Assembly: GCF_021650705.1 (NCBI RefSeq)
Contig: NZ_CP087138.1
Span: 2,666,001-2,730,000, forward strand
Direction: 5' to 3'
Source: Pseudomonas sp. KNUC1026
Lineage (GTDB): Bacteria > Pseudomonadota > Gammaproteobacteria > Pseudomonadales > Pseudomonadaceae
Length of the DNA stretch: 64,000 nucleotides
The position numbers and the translations under genes are program-made. Shown piece by piece: positions 1 through 8,946 of the stretch. Below the pieces are notes generated by a model. The model searched no databases. It was not told where the DNA came from and saw only the letters and a program-made list of their open reading frames with translations. Every line of letters begins with the position of its first letter. Position 1 is the stretch's first letter.

Positions 1-116
1 CAGGGCAGCGTCTTGTAGAACTCCAGCGCCCTGAGCAGGTGCCGCGGGCGGTTGTGGGTCAGCAGTACAAGGGTGAACTGCTCGTCGAGCGAAAGCGTGT
101 CGATGCTGGCTGGCAT
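1..116 (-). CDS. Glycosyltransferase, N-terminal fragment (cut by window edge)
   Basis: Only the first 38 codons are present; the gene runs off the left edge. The ATG is at 116-114. The visible residues include FTLVLLTHNRPRHLLRAL, a beta-strand, turn and helix opening typical of GT-A fold (family 2 / TIGR00180-like) glycosyltransferases. It is the last visible gene of the minus-strand sugar operon, 45 bp beyond the CmcI-like gene, so it probably adds or extends the sugar made by that operon. Donor and acceptor cannot be read from this fragment. Confidence 0.6.
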   Translation of the reverse strand, partial: MPASIDTLSLDEQFTLVLLTHNRPRHLLRALEFYKTLP

Positions 117-160
117 GGGGTCCCCGCGGTGTTCGTTTGGGCGCATGGAGGCGCTGCGGC

Positions 161-910
161 TCAGCCGCGGCGCTTGAGGTAGCCGTCGGGCGCGACGGTG
201 ATCAGCAGCTTGTTCTGCATGGCGTAGTCGATGTCGAAATCGGCGCTTTCCTTGAGCCAGGCATGCACGGCGGTCTTGGGGTTGTCGCCATGGCCCCACG
301 GGCGATCGGGGAAGGCGTCGGCCGGCATGTCCTCGACGATGGTGTCGAGCACCACGCAGTAGCTACCCGGCGACACCAACGGCCCATAGGCGCGCAGCTC
401 ACCCAGCACGTGCTCGTGGGTGTGGTTCGAGTCGAGCACCACCAGCACTTTCTTGCCCTGGGCGCGCTGCGCCACCTGGGCGACGACGGCGGCGTCGACG
501 CTGGAGCCTTCGATCAGGGTGACGCGCTTGAACATCGGGTGCGCTTCGATGGCCTCACGGTTGTGCGCGCGGATATCGATGTCGATACCGATCACCTCAC
601 CGTGGCCGATCAGCTCGAGCAAGGAGGCGTAATAGAGGATCGACCCGCCATGGGCCACGCCACACTCGATCACCAGGTCCGGCTTGACCGACCAGATGAT
701 CTCCTGGAGCGCCAGCATGTCCTGCGGCAACTGGATGATCGGCCGGCCCATCCAGCTGAAGTGGTAGCTGTACTTGTGGCGGGCCGAGGCGTTGAAGAAA
801 TCCAGTGCCAGCTGCTTGAGCGGGGCGTCTTCGCCTTGCGCGCGAACTTCGGCGTCGCACTGGGCGGCAAACTGCTGTTGAGGGCTATCGGTCATGGCGG
901 GCTCACTCAT
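161..910 (-). CDS. CmcI-like (cephalosporin hydroxylase family) SAM-dependent methyltransferase
   Basis: A 249-residue protein if it starts at ATG 910, which overlaps the stop of the preceding gene by 8 bp; a second ATG at 895 is possible. Around residue 82 it has VIECGVAHGGS, the SAM-binding motif of the CmcI/Rhamnosyl O-methyltransferase family, followed by the acidic strand VIGIDIDIR and, later, LVVLDSNHTHEHV, typical of these Rossmann methyltransferases. Members in surface-sugar clusters are usually annotated cephalosporin hydroxylase but are likely sugar O-methyltransferases. Its place at the end of a CDP-sugar operon beside flagellar genes suggests it methylates the flagellin glycan; that role is inference. 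Confidence 0.75.
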   Translation of the reverse strand: MSEPAMTDSPQQQFAAQCDAEVRAQGEDAPLKQLALDFFNASARHKYSYHFSWMGRPIIQLPQDMLALQEIIWSVKPDLVIECGVAHGGSILYYASLLELIGHGEVIGIDIDIRAHNREAIEAHPMFKRVTLIEGSSVDAAVVAQVAQRAQGKKVLVVLDSNHTHEHVLGELRAYGPLVSPGSYCVVLDTIVEDMPADAFPDRPWGHGDNPKTAVHAWLKESADFDIDYAMQNKLLITVAPDGYLKRRG

Positions 911-1973
911 GGTCAAGAAATTCAGGGCGGTCCACGGCCTGGCAGGCAAAACGCCCCTGGGTCATGGCGCGGATTTCATCAAGGTAGTTGGAATTCATCA
1001 CCAGCATGGGCGAACCGGCGGGCAGCTCGGCTATTGCCTGTTCGGGCGAAATCACCGGCGCGGCGCTGACCGGCAGATAGCGGCCCTGCTTGGCACGGTT
1101 GATGTCGACCACCGCCCGCACGCGCACACCGGCGCGCTGGAGGAACAGGCTGAAGATCACGCCCTTGGACGAGCCGCCCCACAGGGCGATCTCGCCGCCA
1201 TTGGCCTGCGCCAGCGCCACCGCGCGGGAAAGGCTGGCGGTGAATTCAGGGCCGGGCGGTGCGAGCCGTGCAAGGCCGGTGGGCTCGCGCAAGGTGGCGA
1301 GGTCGGCGATCACGTACAGGTACTGCTCGCCGAATACCCGCCCGCTGGCGACCACGCGGCCGAACAGCGCACGCAGGTCATCGAGGCGGAAGTAGTTCAC
1401 GTGTTCGTAGAACAGGTCGAACCAGGCGTTGTGCGCCAGGATCCAGTCCAGGCACGGCACTTCGATGTAGATCAGCCCACCGCCATTGGCATCGGCGATC
1501 GAGCGCAGGAAAGCCAGCGGCTCGCTCATGTGCTCCAGCACATGGCGCAGGATGACGCCCTCGCCGCGCACGCCCAGGGCGGCGTCGAACGGCGCCTTGA
1601 TCACGTCGGGGCTGTCGCCTTCGTAGGCCGGGTCTACACCCACCGCGTGGTAGCCGCGGCTTTTCAGCAGTTCGATGAAATGCCCCTTGCCGCATCCCAC
1701 TTCCAGCAGGCTCGTGCGGCCGATGTGCTGGCCGATCAGGCCCTCCACCTGATCCAGGTGCGCCTTGAACGCCGCCGAGAGGCCCTGCTCGTTCTGGTAG
1801 TCGGCGTCGTAGGTCAGCAGCGAGGGGTCGAACGCAGCGTTGCGCACCAGGCCGCTGTGTTCGTCCTGTACCAGGCGCAGGCGCCCGACAGGCGAGGCTT
1901 TGGCCGCCTCGGCGCTGGCATAGGTGCGGTTCTGCAGCACCGGCAACTGTTCGGCATGGTAGAGCTCAGCCAT
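903..1973 (-). CDS. C-methyltransferase-like class I SAM methyltransferase
   Basis: 356 residues from ATG 1973, which overlaps the end of the upstream reductase gene. The SAM motif LLEVGCGKGHF lies near residue 90. The C-terminal third has WGGSSKGVIF and VVDINRAKQGRYLPVSAAPV, resembling the C-terminal domain (PF08484-like) of sugar C-methyltransferases of the NovU/TylC3 group. The N-terminal part keeps the LRLVQ...GLVRN frame of that group, but the zinc-ligand cysteine pairs seem to be lost (QDEHSGLV where the family has a CxxCGLV pattern). Predicted substrate is a nucleotide-linked 4-keto-6-deoxy sugar made by the neighbouring enzymes. An O- or N-methyltransferase role cannot be excluded. 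Confidence 0.7.
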   Translation of the reverse strand: MAELYHAEQLPVLQNRTYASAEAAKASPVGRLRLVQDEHSGLVRNAAFDPSLLTYDADYQNEQGLSAAFKAHLDQVEGLIGQHIGRTSLLEVGCGKGHFIELLKSRGYHAVGVDPAYEGDSPDVIKAPFDAALGVRGEGVILRHVLEHMSEPLAFLRSIADANGGGLIYIEVPCLDWILAHNAWFDLFYEHVNYFRLDDLRALFGRVVASGRVFGEQYLYVIADLATLREPTGLARLAPPGPEFTASLSRAVALAQANGGEIALWGGSSKGVIFSLFLQRAGVRVRAVVDINRAKQGRYLPVSAAPVISPEQAIAELPAGSPMLVMNSNYLDEIRAMTQGRFACQAVDRPEFLDHE

Positions 1974-2823
1974 CCACAGGCTCCTTGAGCAAGGCTCGCA
2001 AACGGGTGGGGTTGCCCCAGAACGCCAGGGGTTCATGGGCAGCGTAGGGATAATGGCCCAGCACCAGTTCGAGGCTGGCCTGGCGCTCGCGCAGGCGCTG
2101 CTCGACCAGCGCCCGCAGTGAAATGGGCTTGCCGCTGCAGCAGTTGATCACGCCGTGGTTGCCCGGCACCGCCAGCAGCCGCGCAAGATAGTCGGCCGAC
2201 TCGGCCACCGGCAGGTAGTCGCGCAACTGGTCGCCCGGCGACATGCGGAACTGCCGCTCGCCGGCGTCGATGGCGCGGTCCAGGCTTGCCAGCAAACTGT
2301 TGGGGTTCTGCCCTTGGCCGTGCAGGTAGAACAGCCGCCACCACTGCAAGGCAAATGGCCGCTCACGTTGCAGCGCCTGCAAGAAGCCCAGCAGGCTGTG
2401 CTTGGCCAGGCCGTAGGCCGTCACCGGCTGCGCAGGCGTCGACTCGCTCAGGGCGCCTTCGTGCAAACCGTATTCGAAGCAAGTGCCCGCTACGGCTATC
2501 CGCCCGACACCGGCCTGCACCACCGTCTTGATGAAGCGGTAGTGGGCGAACAGGTTGTGTTCGAAATGAAAGGCTGCCTGGTAATTGGGCAGGTTCTGCC
2601 AGGCCAGGTGCACGAGCTGCTCGACGCCATTTACCAAAGGTGAAATGTCCAGCGACGGGTCGTCGAGGTCGCCCTGCACCCACTCGGCCTCGGCAAGGCC
2701 GGGCAGCGCGCGGGCGCGGGCCGGGTCGCGGGCCAATGCGCGAACCGTATGGCCGGCCGCCAGCAACGCGCAGATCAGGTGCTGGCCGATGAACCCGGTG
2801 CCGCCGGTGACCAGCAGCCTCAC
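1966..2823 (-). CDS. NAD(P)-dependent epimerase/reductase of the SDR family
   Basis: 285 residues using the GTG at 2823, which overlaps the stop of the upstream gene in a GTGA arrangement; the open frame further upstream lies inside that gene. The protein opens with LLVTGGTGFIGQHL, the Rossmann glycine motif of extended SDRs, and has the catalytic pair Tyr137/Lys141 (AYGLAKHS). In a cluster with a 4,6-dehydratase and a 3,5-epimerase-like protein it is best placed as the 4-ketoreductase that completes the CDP-deoxysugar, but a 4-epimerase activity is equally compatible. Confidence 0.75.
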   Translation of the reverse strand: MRLLVTGGTGFIGQHLICALLAAGHTVRALARDPARARALPGLAEAEWVQGDLDDPSLDISPLVNGVEQLVHLAWQNLPNYQAAFHFEHNLFAHYRFIKTVVQAGVGRIAVAGTCFEYGLHEGALSESTPAQPVTAYGLAKHSLLGFLQALQRERPFALQWWRLFYLHGQGQNPNSLLASLDRAIDAGERQFRMSPGDQLRDYLPVAESADYLARLLAVPGNHGVINCCSGKPISLRALVEQRLRERQASLELVLGHYPYAAHEPLAFWGNPTRLRALLKEPVDG

Positions 2824-3380
2824 AGCGCCACCCCGGTAAAGGCTGGCGTCAGCAGCGCATGCTGCTGGTCGCGCTCGGACAGGTTGGCCACCGGCAGCGG
2901 CCATGCCAGGTTCAGCATAGGGTCGTCGTGGCGCAGGCCGCCTTCATGGCCGGGGGCGTAGTCGGCGTCGGTGAAATAGAGCACCTGCACCTGTTCGGTC
3001 AGCGCCTGAAAACCGTGGGCGAAGCCCTTGGGGATCAGCAGGCTGTGGCCGTCGCCCGCCTCCAGCCGCTCGGCATGCCATTGCAAAAAGGTCGGCGAGC
3101 CTTGGCGGATGTCTACCACGATGTCCAGGATCGCCCCTTCCAGGCAGGTGATCAGCTTGCTTTCGGCGTGGCCGGGCAACTGATAGTGCAGGCCGCGCAC
3201 GCTGCCAATGCCCTGAGTGGTGGAATGGTTGATCTGGCGGATGTCGAACGGCCGGCCTTGCAGCGTCAGGCGCCCTTGGCAGAACAACCGGGCGAAGCGG
3301 CCGCGCGCGTCGTTGAACACGCGCTGATGGATGCGCGCCAGGCCTTCCAGCGCGAGGGGTTCGAGGGTGTAGTCGCTCAT
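2820..3380 (-). CDS. dTDP-4-dehydrorhamnose 3,5-epimerase (RmlC)-like protein
   Basis: 186 residues, the usual length for RmlC-type cupins. The sequence contains SVRGLHYQ with the catalytic-type histidine at about residue 64, then GAILDIVVDIR, the beta-barrel core of the family, and IPKGFAHGFQ. The stop overlaps the next start and the start overlaps the stop of the dehydratase gene, so translation is probably coupled. Because the neighbours make CDP-glucose rather than dTDP-glucose, the substrate is probably CDP-4-keto-6-deoxyglucose, giving a 3- and/or 5-epimerised product. Confidence 0.8.
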   Translation of the reverse strand: MSDYTLEPLALEGLARIHQRVFNDARGRFARLFCQGRLTLQGRPFDIRQINHSTTQGIGSVRGLHYQLPGHAESKLITCLEGAILDIVVDIRQGSPTFLQWHAERLEAGDGHSLLIPKGFAHGFQALTEQVQVLYFTDADYAPGHEGGLRHDDPMLNLAWPLPVANLSERDQQHALLTPAFTGVAL

Positions 3381-4446
3381 GGTTGCAGTCCGTAGTCATC
3401 CAGCTGAGCAAGGGTCAGTTCACGCAGGTCATCGCCGTTGCGCCAGGCGCGGTGCCAGGCCAGTGTCTGCTCCAGGCACTGCGCAAGCGACCAGCGCGGC
3501 GCCCACCCCAGCCGGCTGCGGGCCAGGCTGCTGTCCAGGCGCAACTGGCCGGCTTCGTGAGCTTGCTCGCCGGTGGCACGCACCACCTGCACCGGCTCCG
3601 GCCATGCCCGTTCGAGGGTGTCGATCACATCGCTGACCGGGCTCATGTCGACATCGCGCGGCCCGAAATTGAACGCCCCGGCGAATGCCGGGCCTTGCTC
3701 GGCCAGGCGCTGGGCCAGCAGCAGGTAGCCGCTCAGCGGCTCCAGCACGTGCTGCCAGGGGCGTACTGCTTGGGGGTAGCGCACCTGCAGCGGCTGGCCG
3801 GCATCCCAGGCACGGAAAATATCCGGCAGCAGCCGATTGGCGGCGAAATCGCCCCCGCCCAGCACATTGCCCGCGCGTGCAGTGGCCAGCGCCACGCCGT
3901 GCTCGGCGTGGCGGGAGGCCGGGAAAACGAAGCGGCCCAGGATTGCGCGAGCAACTCGCAGCAGGCCTTGGAACTGCTGTAAGGGTCGTGGCCACCCAGC
4001 GGCTCATGCTCGCGGTAGCCCCACGCCCATTCCTGGTTGGCGTAGACCTTGTCGGTGGTGACCACCACACAGGCCTGCACGCCCGGCACCTGGCGCACCG
4101 CTTCAAGCAGGTGGAGCGTGCCCATCACGTTGCTGGCGTAGGTGCCGGCCGGGTCGCTGTAGCCTTCGCTGACCAGCGGCTGGGCCGCCAGGTGCAGCAC
4201 GATCTGCGGCTGCGCCTCACGCACCGCTTTGAGCAGCGCGTCGGCGTCACGTACATCGCCGCGCAGGTCGGTCACATCCTGCGCCACGCCGGCCAGCTCG
4301 AACAGGCTCGGCGTGGTCGGCGGCGCCAGCGCGAAGCCGGTGACTTCGGCGCCCAGCCGCCGCAGCCAGAGCGCAAGCCAGCTGCCTTTGAAACCCGTGT
4401 GGCCGGTGACCAGCACTCGCTTGCCCGCCCAGAACGCTGCACTCAT
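3377..4446 (-). CDS. rfbG: CDP-glucose 4,6-dehydratase (apparent frameshift)
   Basis: Converts CDP-glucose to CDP-4-keto-6-deoxyglucose. The N-terminal part (from ATG 4446, overlapping the rfbF stop as ATGA) has [13 protein letters not shown] and the YSSSK catalytic motif; the C-terminal part, in another frame, has [15 protein letters not shown] and [14 protein letters not shown]. The frames cross at the A4 run 3924-3927. One extra A there (T on the coding strand) would give a SFFPASRH join and a 356-residue protein, the normal length. I therefore annotate one gene with a one-base deletion, more likely a consensus error than a true pseudogene. Confidence 0.85.
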
Positions 4447-5215
4447 GGCCATTGCTTCCAGGGTGCCTGGCCGCTGGCCCAGAGCTGTTCCAGGTGCGTG
4501 CGGTCACGCAGGGTGTCCATCGGCTGCCAGAAACCATCGTGCTGGTACGAGTTGAGCTGCCCATCGGCCGCCAACTGCATCAACGGCTCGGCTTCCCATG
4601 AGGTCTCGTCGCCTTCGATGTAAGGGATGACCTTGGGCGAGAGCACGAAGAAGCCGCCGTTGATCCAGCCGCCCTCCCCACGCGGTTTTCGGTGAAGCCC
4701 AGCACCTGGTCGCCGTCACGCTCCAGTGCGCCATAGCGCCCCGGCGGCTGCACGGCTGTAACAGTGGCGAGCTTGCCGTGGGCGTTGTGGTACTGGATCA
4801 ATTGGGCGATGTCGACGTCCGAAACGCCGTCACCGTAGGTGAAGCAGAAGGCGCTTTCGTCTTCGACATAGCGCGCCACGCGGCGCAGGCGCCCGCCGGT
4901 CAGGGTGCTTTCGCCGGTATCCACCAGCGTCACGCGCCATGGCTCGCTGTAGTTCTGATGAACATCCATGCGGTTGTTCACCATGTCGAAGGTCACGTCG
5001 GAGGTGTGCAGGAAGTAGTTGGCGAAGAAATCCTTGATGGCGTAGCCGCGGTAGCCCAGGCAGATGATGAAGTCGTTCACGCCGTGGGCGGAATACAGCT
5101 TCATGATGTGCCAAAGAATTGGCTTGCCACCGATCTCGATCATCGGCTTGGGCTTGAGGTGGGACTCCTCGCTGATCCGTGTACCGAGCCCGCCCGCCAG
5201 AATCACTGCTTTCAT
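4443..5215 (-). CDS. rfbF: Glucose-1-phosphate cytidylyltransferase (apparent frameshift)
   Basis: Makes CDP-glucose from glucose-1-phosphate and CTP, the first committed step of the cluster. It opens with [18 protein letters not shown], the nucleotidyltransferase signature, and continues through [12 protein letters not shown]. The frame breaks at the T4 run 4686-4689; adding one T restores [16 protein letters not shown] and leads into the conserved C-terminal part ([13 protein letters not shown]). The repaired length is 257 residues, as in known RfbF proteins. The start chosen is ATG 5215; the longer open frame to 5242 passes through a perfect hairpin. That hairpin (5222-5250) contains the probable ribosome binding site. 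Confidence 0.87.
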
Positions 5216-5221
5216 GCCGCA

Positions 5222-5250
5222 CCCTGTCCGTTTTATCGACACGGACAGGG
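5222..5250 (-). promoter_or_regulatory. Perfect 9-bp hairpin covering the rfbF ribosome binding site
   Basis: On the minus-strand RNA the arms CCCTGTCCG (5250-5242) and CGGACAGGG (5230-5222) are perfectly complementary around an 11-nt loop. The 3' arm ends six bases before the rfbF ATG and holds the only Shine-Dalgarno-like bases (AGGG). There is no following T run, so a terminator is less likely than translational control or an RNA-processing structure. Confidence 0.5.
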
Positions 5251-5293
5251 GCTATTCAGAAACCATGCCAGTTCGGCGGGCAGGCCCTTCAGG

Positions 5294-8200
5294 TCAGTCG
5301 GCGAACCAGCCGTTGAACCAGTGCCGCAGGTTTTCGCCGCGCAGCACGTAGTCGCGCATCACCACGTCATGCAGCGCATCACCGCGCGCCTGGTTGAAGG
5401 CTGGGTCGTCCAGGTGCTTGCGGATCGCCGCCATCCACTCCTCGGTGCTGTCGGTTTCCACCCGTGTGGCGGGAAGGTAGCCACGGTAAGCCTTGGTGTC
5501 GGAGCAGATCACCGGGAAGCCGCAGGCGCCGTATTCGAGCAGGCGCAGGTTGCTCTTGCAGTCGTTGAACTCGTGCAGCTCCAGCGGCGCCAGGGCAAGG
5601 TCCAGGTTCAGGCTCGAGAGCTTGGAGGGTACAGGTTCAGCGGCACCACCGGGTGGAACTCGCGCACGTAGGGGCGCAGCGCCTCCGGGCACATGCCGAA
5701 GAACACCCAGTCGACTTCATCGGCCAGCAAGCGCACCACGTCGGCGATCAGCTCCAGGTCGCCACGGTGGCTGGTGCCGCCGCCCCAGCCCACGCGCGGT
5801 TTGCGCGAGGTGTTGCGCTGAGCGCGCTGGGCTGACCGCAGATGCGGCGCGAGCATGTTGGGTACCACGCGGATGTCGTTGTGCATGTGCGCCAGTTTTT
5901 CGGCCAGCGGCTGGGTAGAGACCACCACCCGGTCGCACAGGCCGATGCCGCGGCGCACGATGGCTTCCATGTCGCTCGGCATGTTACGTCCGTGGGCGTT
6001 CTTGGACGGCACGTTGACCACGTAGTCGTCCAGCTCGTACACCCGCTTGGCATGGGAATACTTGCTCAACTGCTCCATCTGCTCAACGGTGCCCTTCGAG
6101 TAACGGCACTGCAGCACGATCACCTGCGGATCGAGGCGCTCCAGCCCGACCATGCTCGGCATGCCGTCGATCAGCCGGCCCTGCACCCAGCCGGCTTTCT
6201 CCAGCTCGGTGAAGGGCTGCACCACCCGGTAATGGCCTACCGCCGAGCGGTCCACCGGCAGGGCAACCACGGTCGGCAGCACGGGCTCGACGAAGGGGTC
6301 CCAGCCGGTGATTTCACCCGGCTCCATGCTGAAGGCCACGTTGAACACAGCAAGGTTGGGGTTGTAGGCCGGGTCGCGGGCGATGGCAGGCAGCCAGCGC
6401 CGATACAGCTGTTCTTCGTCCTGTTCACGAGTAGCCATGCCGGGCAGCAGGTCCAGCCCCAAACGCGCCTCCGGCGTCCATACCACCAGATAACCGGCAC
6501 GGCCCAGGCGCAGGCACAGGTCGGTTTCGCTGAAATTCTCGCCGAAATGCTGCTCATCGAAGCCGCCGACTTCCTGGAACGCCTGGCGGTCGACCATCAG
6601 GCTCTCGAGCGCCACTGCGCTCCAGTTCTGCGTGGCCTGGAGACGCTGCATGTAGCCTTTGGCATTGAAGGTCTCATTGGTGAACGGCGAGTTGGCCGGG
6701 CCGTTGAGGCCCAGCACCTGGCCTGCGCGCGACACCCGCCCATCGGGGCGCATCATCTTGGCGCCGACTGCAGCCACCTCCGGGCGTTGGCCGTGGTTGG
6801 CCATCGCCGCCAGCCAGCCAGGCTCGAACACCAGGGCGCGTCGGTCGAGAACAGCAGCAACTCACCCCGCGCGGCACCGGCTGCAAGGTTGCGTGCGCTG
6901 GGCGCATGGCCGGCCGTGGTGCGGGCGTCGATCACCCGCAGGCGGTCGCTGCCCAGCCCTTCGATGCCGCTGAGCCAGCGCACCGTCGACTCGCCGGGCT
7001 GGTCCGCCACCAGCAGTACCTCGAACGCCGGCCAATCGGTCTTGGCGAACAGGTTGTCCACGCAGCGCTGCACCACCTCAGGCTCGCTGCCGCAGAGAAT
7101 GACGATGCTCACCCCGGCCTGCTGCGCATGGCCGTAGCGCACCCGGCACAGCGCCTGTTCAGCGTCGCGCTCGACCTCGCCCACCACGCCCAGCCGGCCC
7201 AGGTGCGCCTGCAGCAACCCCACGCTGCCCTCGGCCACGGCCGGCTCGCCCAGCCATTGGGCAAAGCTGTAGCGCGATTCCACCAGCAACTCGGCCACAT
7301 GGCCGATAGCGCCGGGGCCGCGCTGCTCGACCAGGCGCCAGAGCGCGTCGTGCGGCGCCAGCTCGCCCAGTTCCGCAGCCAGGCCGCCCACCCCTCGCAG
7401 GGCTGCCAGGTCGAACGCGAGCAAACGCCCCACATAGGGATAGGCGCGCATCAGGTCGAGGTTGAAGTCGGGGCGGAACACCGGCTCCTGAGAAATGCCG
7501 CCGCGCACCACGCCTTCATCGCCATACAGGCAGGCCAGCGCAGGGCGCACGGCGATGCGTTCGGCGAGGATCAGCAGGGTGTCGTCGAGCAGGCGGTCAC
7601 CGTCACGCAGCAGGTAAACCCAGTCGGCCTCCAGCGTCTCGACCAGCGCCCGGGCCTGCGCCAGGGGTCGACTTGCATGGGCAGGTAGCGCACGCCGTCG
7701 ATGGCGCGGTGGTCAGCCTGCTGGCGCGCAGACAGCACCACCACTTCACTGGCCTGGTAGCTCTGCCCTGCAAGGCTGGCCAGGGTGACGTCCAGCGCGT
7801 ACTGGCCGTGGTCGAACAGCACCACCGCCAGGCGCGGCTGGCGCGGCCACGATGCCAGCCGCCGCGGGATCAGCGCCTTGGCCGCCGGCGTCAAGGTGCG
7901 GCACTGCAACCATTGGGCGAGCACTTCCTCGAAGCTGCTGGAAAAACTCCCCACACGCCCAAGCAAATGGGTTTGCTGGGCCATGAGGATGCGCATCATG
8001 GCGTGCTCGCCCCACTCGATCGGCACCTGCAAAGGCCCATCGGTCAGCGGCCGAATGCGTACCCAGCCATCGGCCGGGGGCTGCTCGCCGCCGCGCTGGC
8101 GCAGCATGTCGTCGAGCCAGCGCACTTCATCGTCGCGCGCGGCGATAACCGGCGCAGCCTCGCTGAAACGCCCTTCGTGCAGTCGCTCGAAACACAGCAC

Positions 8201-8842
8201 ATGGTTGATGGTGGCCAATTGGCCGCGGCGGAACAGGCAGCAATACAGCGCCAGGTCCAGCAGCCCGCCAAAGCCGTTGTCGCAGAGCACCGGCAGCAAT
8301 GCCTGAGCCTGCGCGGTGCGCATGAGGGTGGAGGAGAAGCCGCCATACACGTTGATCGGCGAGCGCTCGATGATCGAGAGAATGTCCACGCCCATCAGCA
8401 CCGAACCCTTGGGCGTGATCACGCAGTTGCTCAGGCGGGCCGGCAGCAGGTGGTCGTTGGCATCGCAGTACTGCCGCTGGCAGGTGACCAGCTCCACGTC
8501 CGGGTTGAGCGCCATGGCCTTGACCTGCATGACGATGCAGTCCGGCAGCAGGCGGTCGTCGTCACACAGCACCTTGACGTATTCGCCCCGGGCCTGGGCC
8601 ACTGCCTCGCGCACGTTGCCGGCAAAACCCAGCCGCGTACGGTTACGCAGGTAGCGCACCGGCCGGCCCATCTGCTGCTCGATGGCCTGCACACTGTGCT
8701 GGATGCTATCGCCTTCACTGTCGTCGCACACCACCACTTCAAGCGCTTCATAGCTCTGCGCCAGTGCCGTGCGCAGCGCTGCATCGAAATAGCGGGGGTT
8801 GTAGGCGGGGATGACGATGCTGACCAGGGCGGGGGAAGTCAC
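5294..8842 (-). CDS. Large multi-module glycosyltransferase, Fgt-like (three apparent frameshifts)
   Basis: Starts at GTG 8842 with AGGAG about 11 bases upstream. The repaired protein is about 1183 residues. It begins with a GT-A module (VSIVIPAYNPRYFDAAL, then VLCDDDRLLPD), followed by a second family-2-like segment, a third (VSIVILCGSEPEVV ... SETDLCLRLGRAGYLVV), and a C-terminal GT-B-like module (RVYELDDYVVNVP, RVVPNMLAPHL, LRLLEYGACGFPVICSD). The frame breaks at about 7664-7667 (G4), 6834-6839 and 5627-5629; one added base at each joins conserved blocks. Size, modular build and position next to flgL recall the flagellin glycosyltransferases Fgt1/Fgt2 of P. syringae and FgtA of P. aeruginosa. 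Flagellin as acceptor is inference. Confidence 0.75.
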
Positions 8843-8902
8843 GGTTCACGATTCTCCTGAAGCATCAGGTGCGCCCGTGCCGCTGCTCACCCGAGCAAAA
8901 AT

Positions 8903-8939
8903 GAAAAAAGGCCGGCCCGGCTTGCGCCAGCACCGGCCT
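8903..8939 (-). terminator. Rho-independent terminator after flgL
   Basis: On the minus strand AGGCCGG (8939-8933) pairs with CCGGCCT (8915-8909) and is followed by a run of T (8909-8904). It begins eight bases after the repaired flgL stop at 8947, supporting both that stop and separate transcription of the glycosylation operon. Confidence 0.85.
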
Positions 8940-8946
8940 ATGAAAC

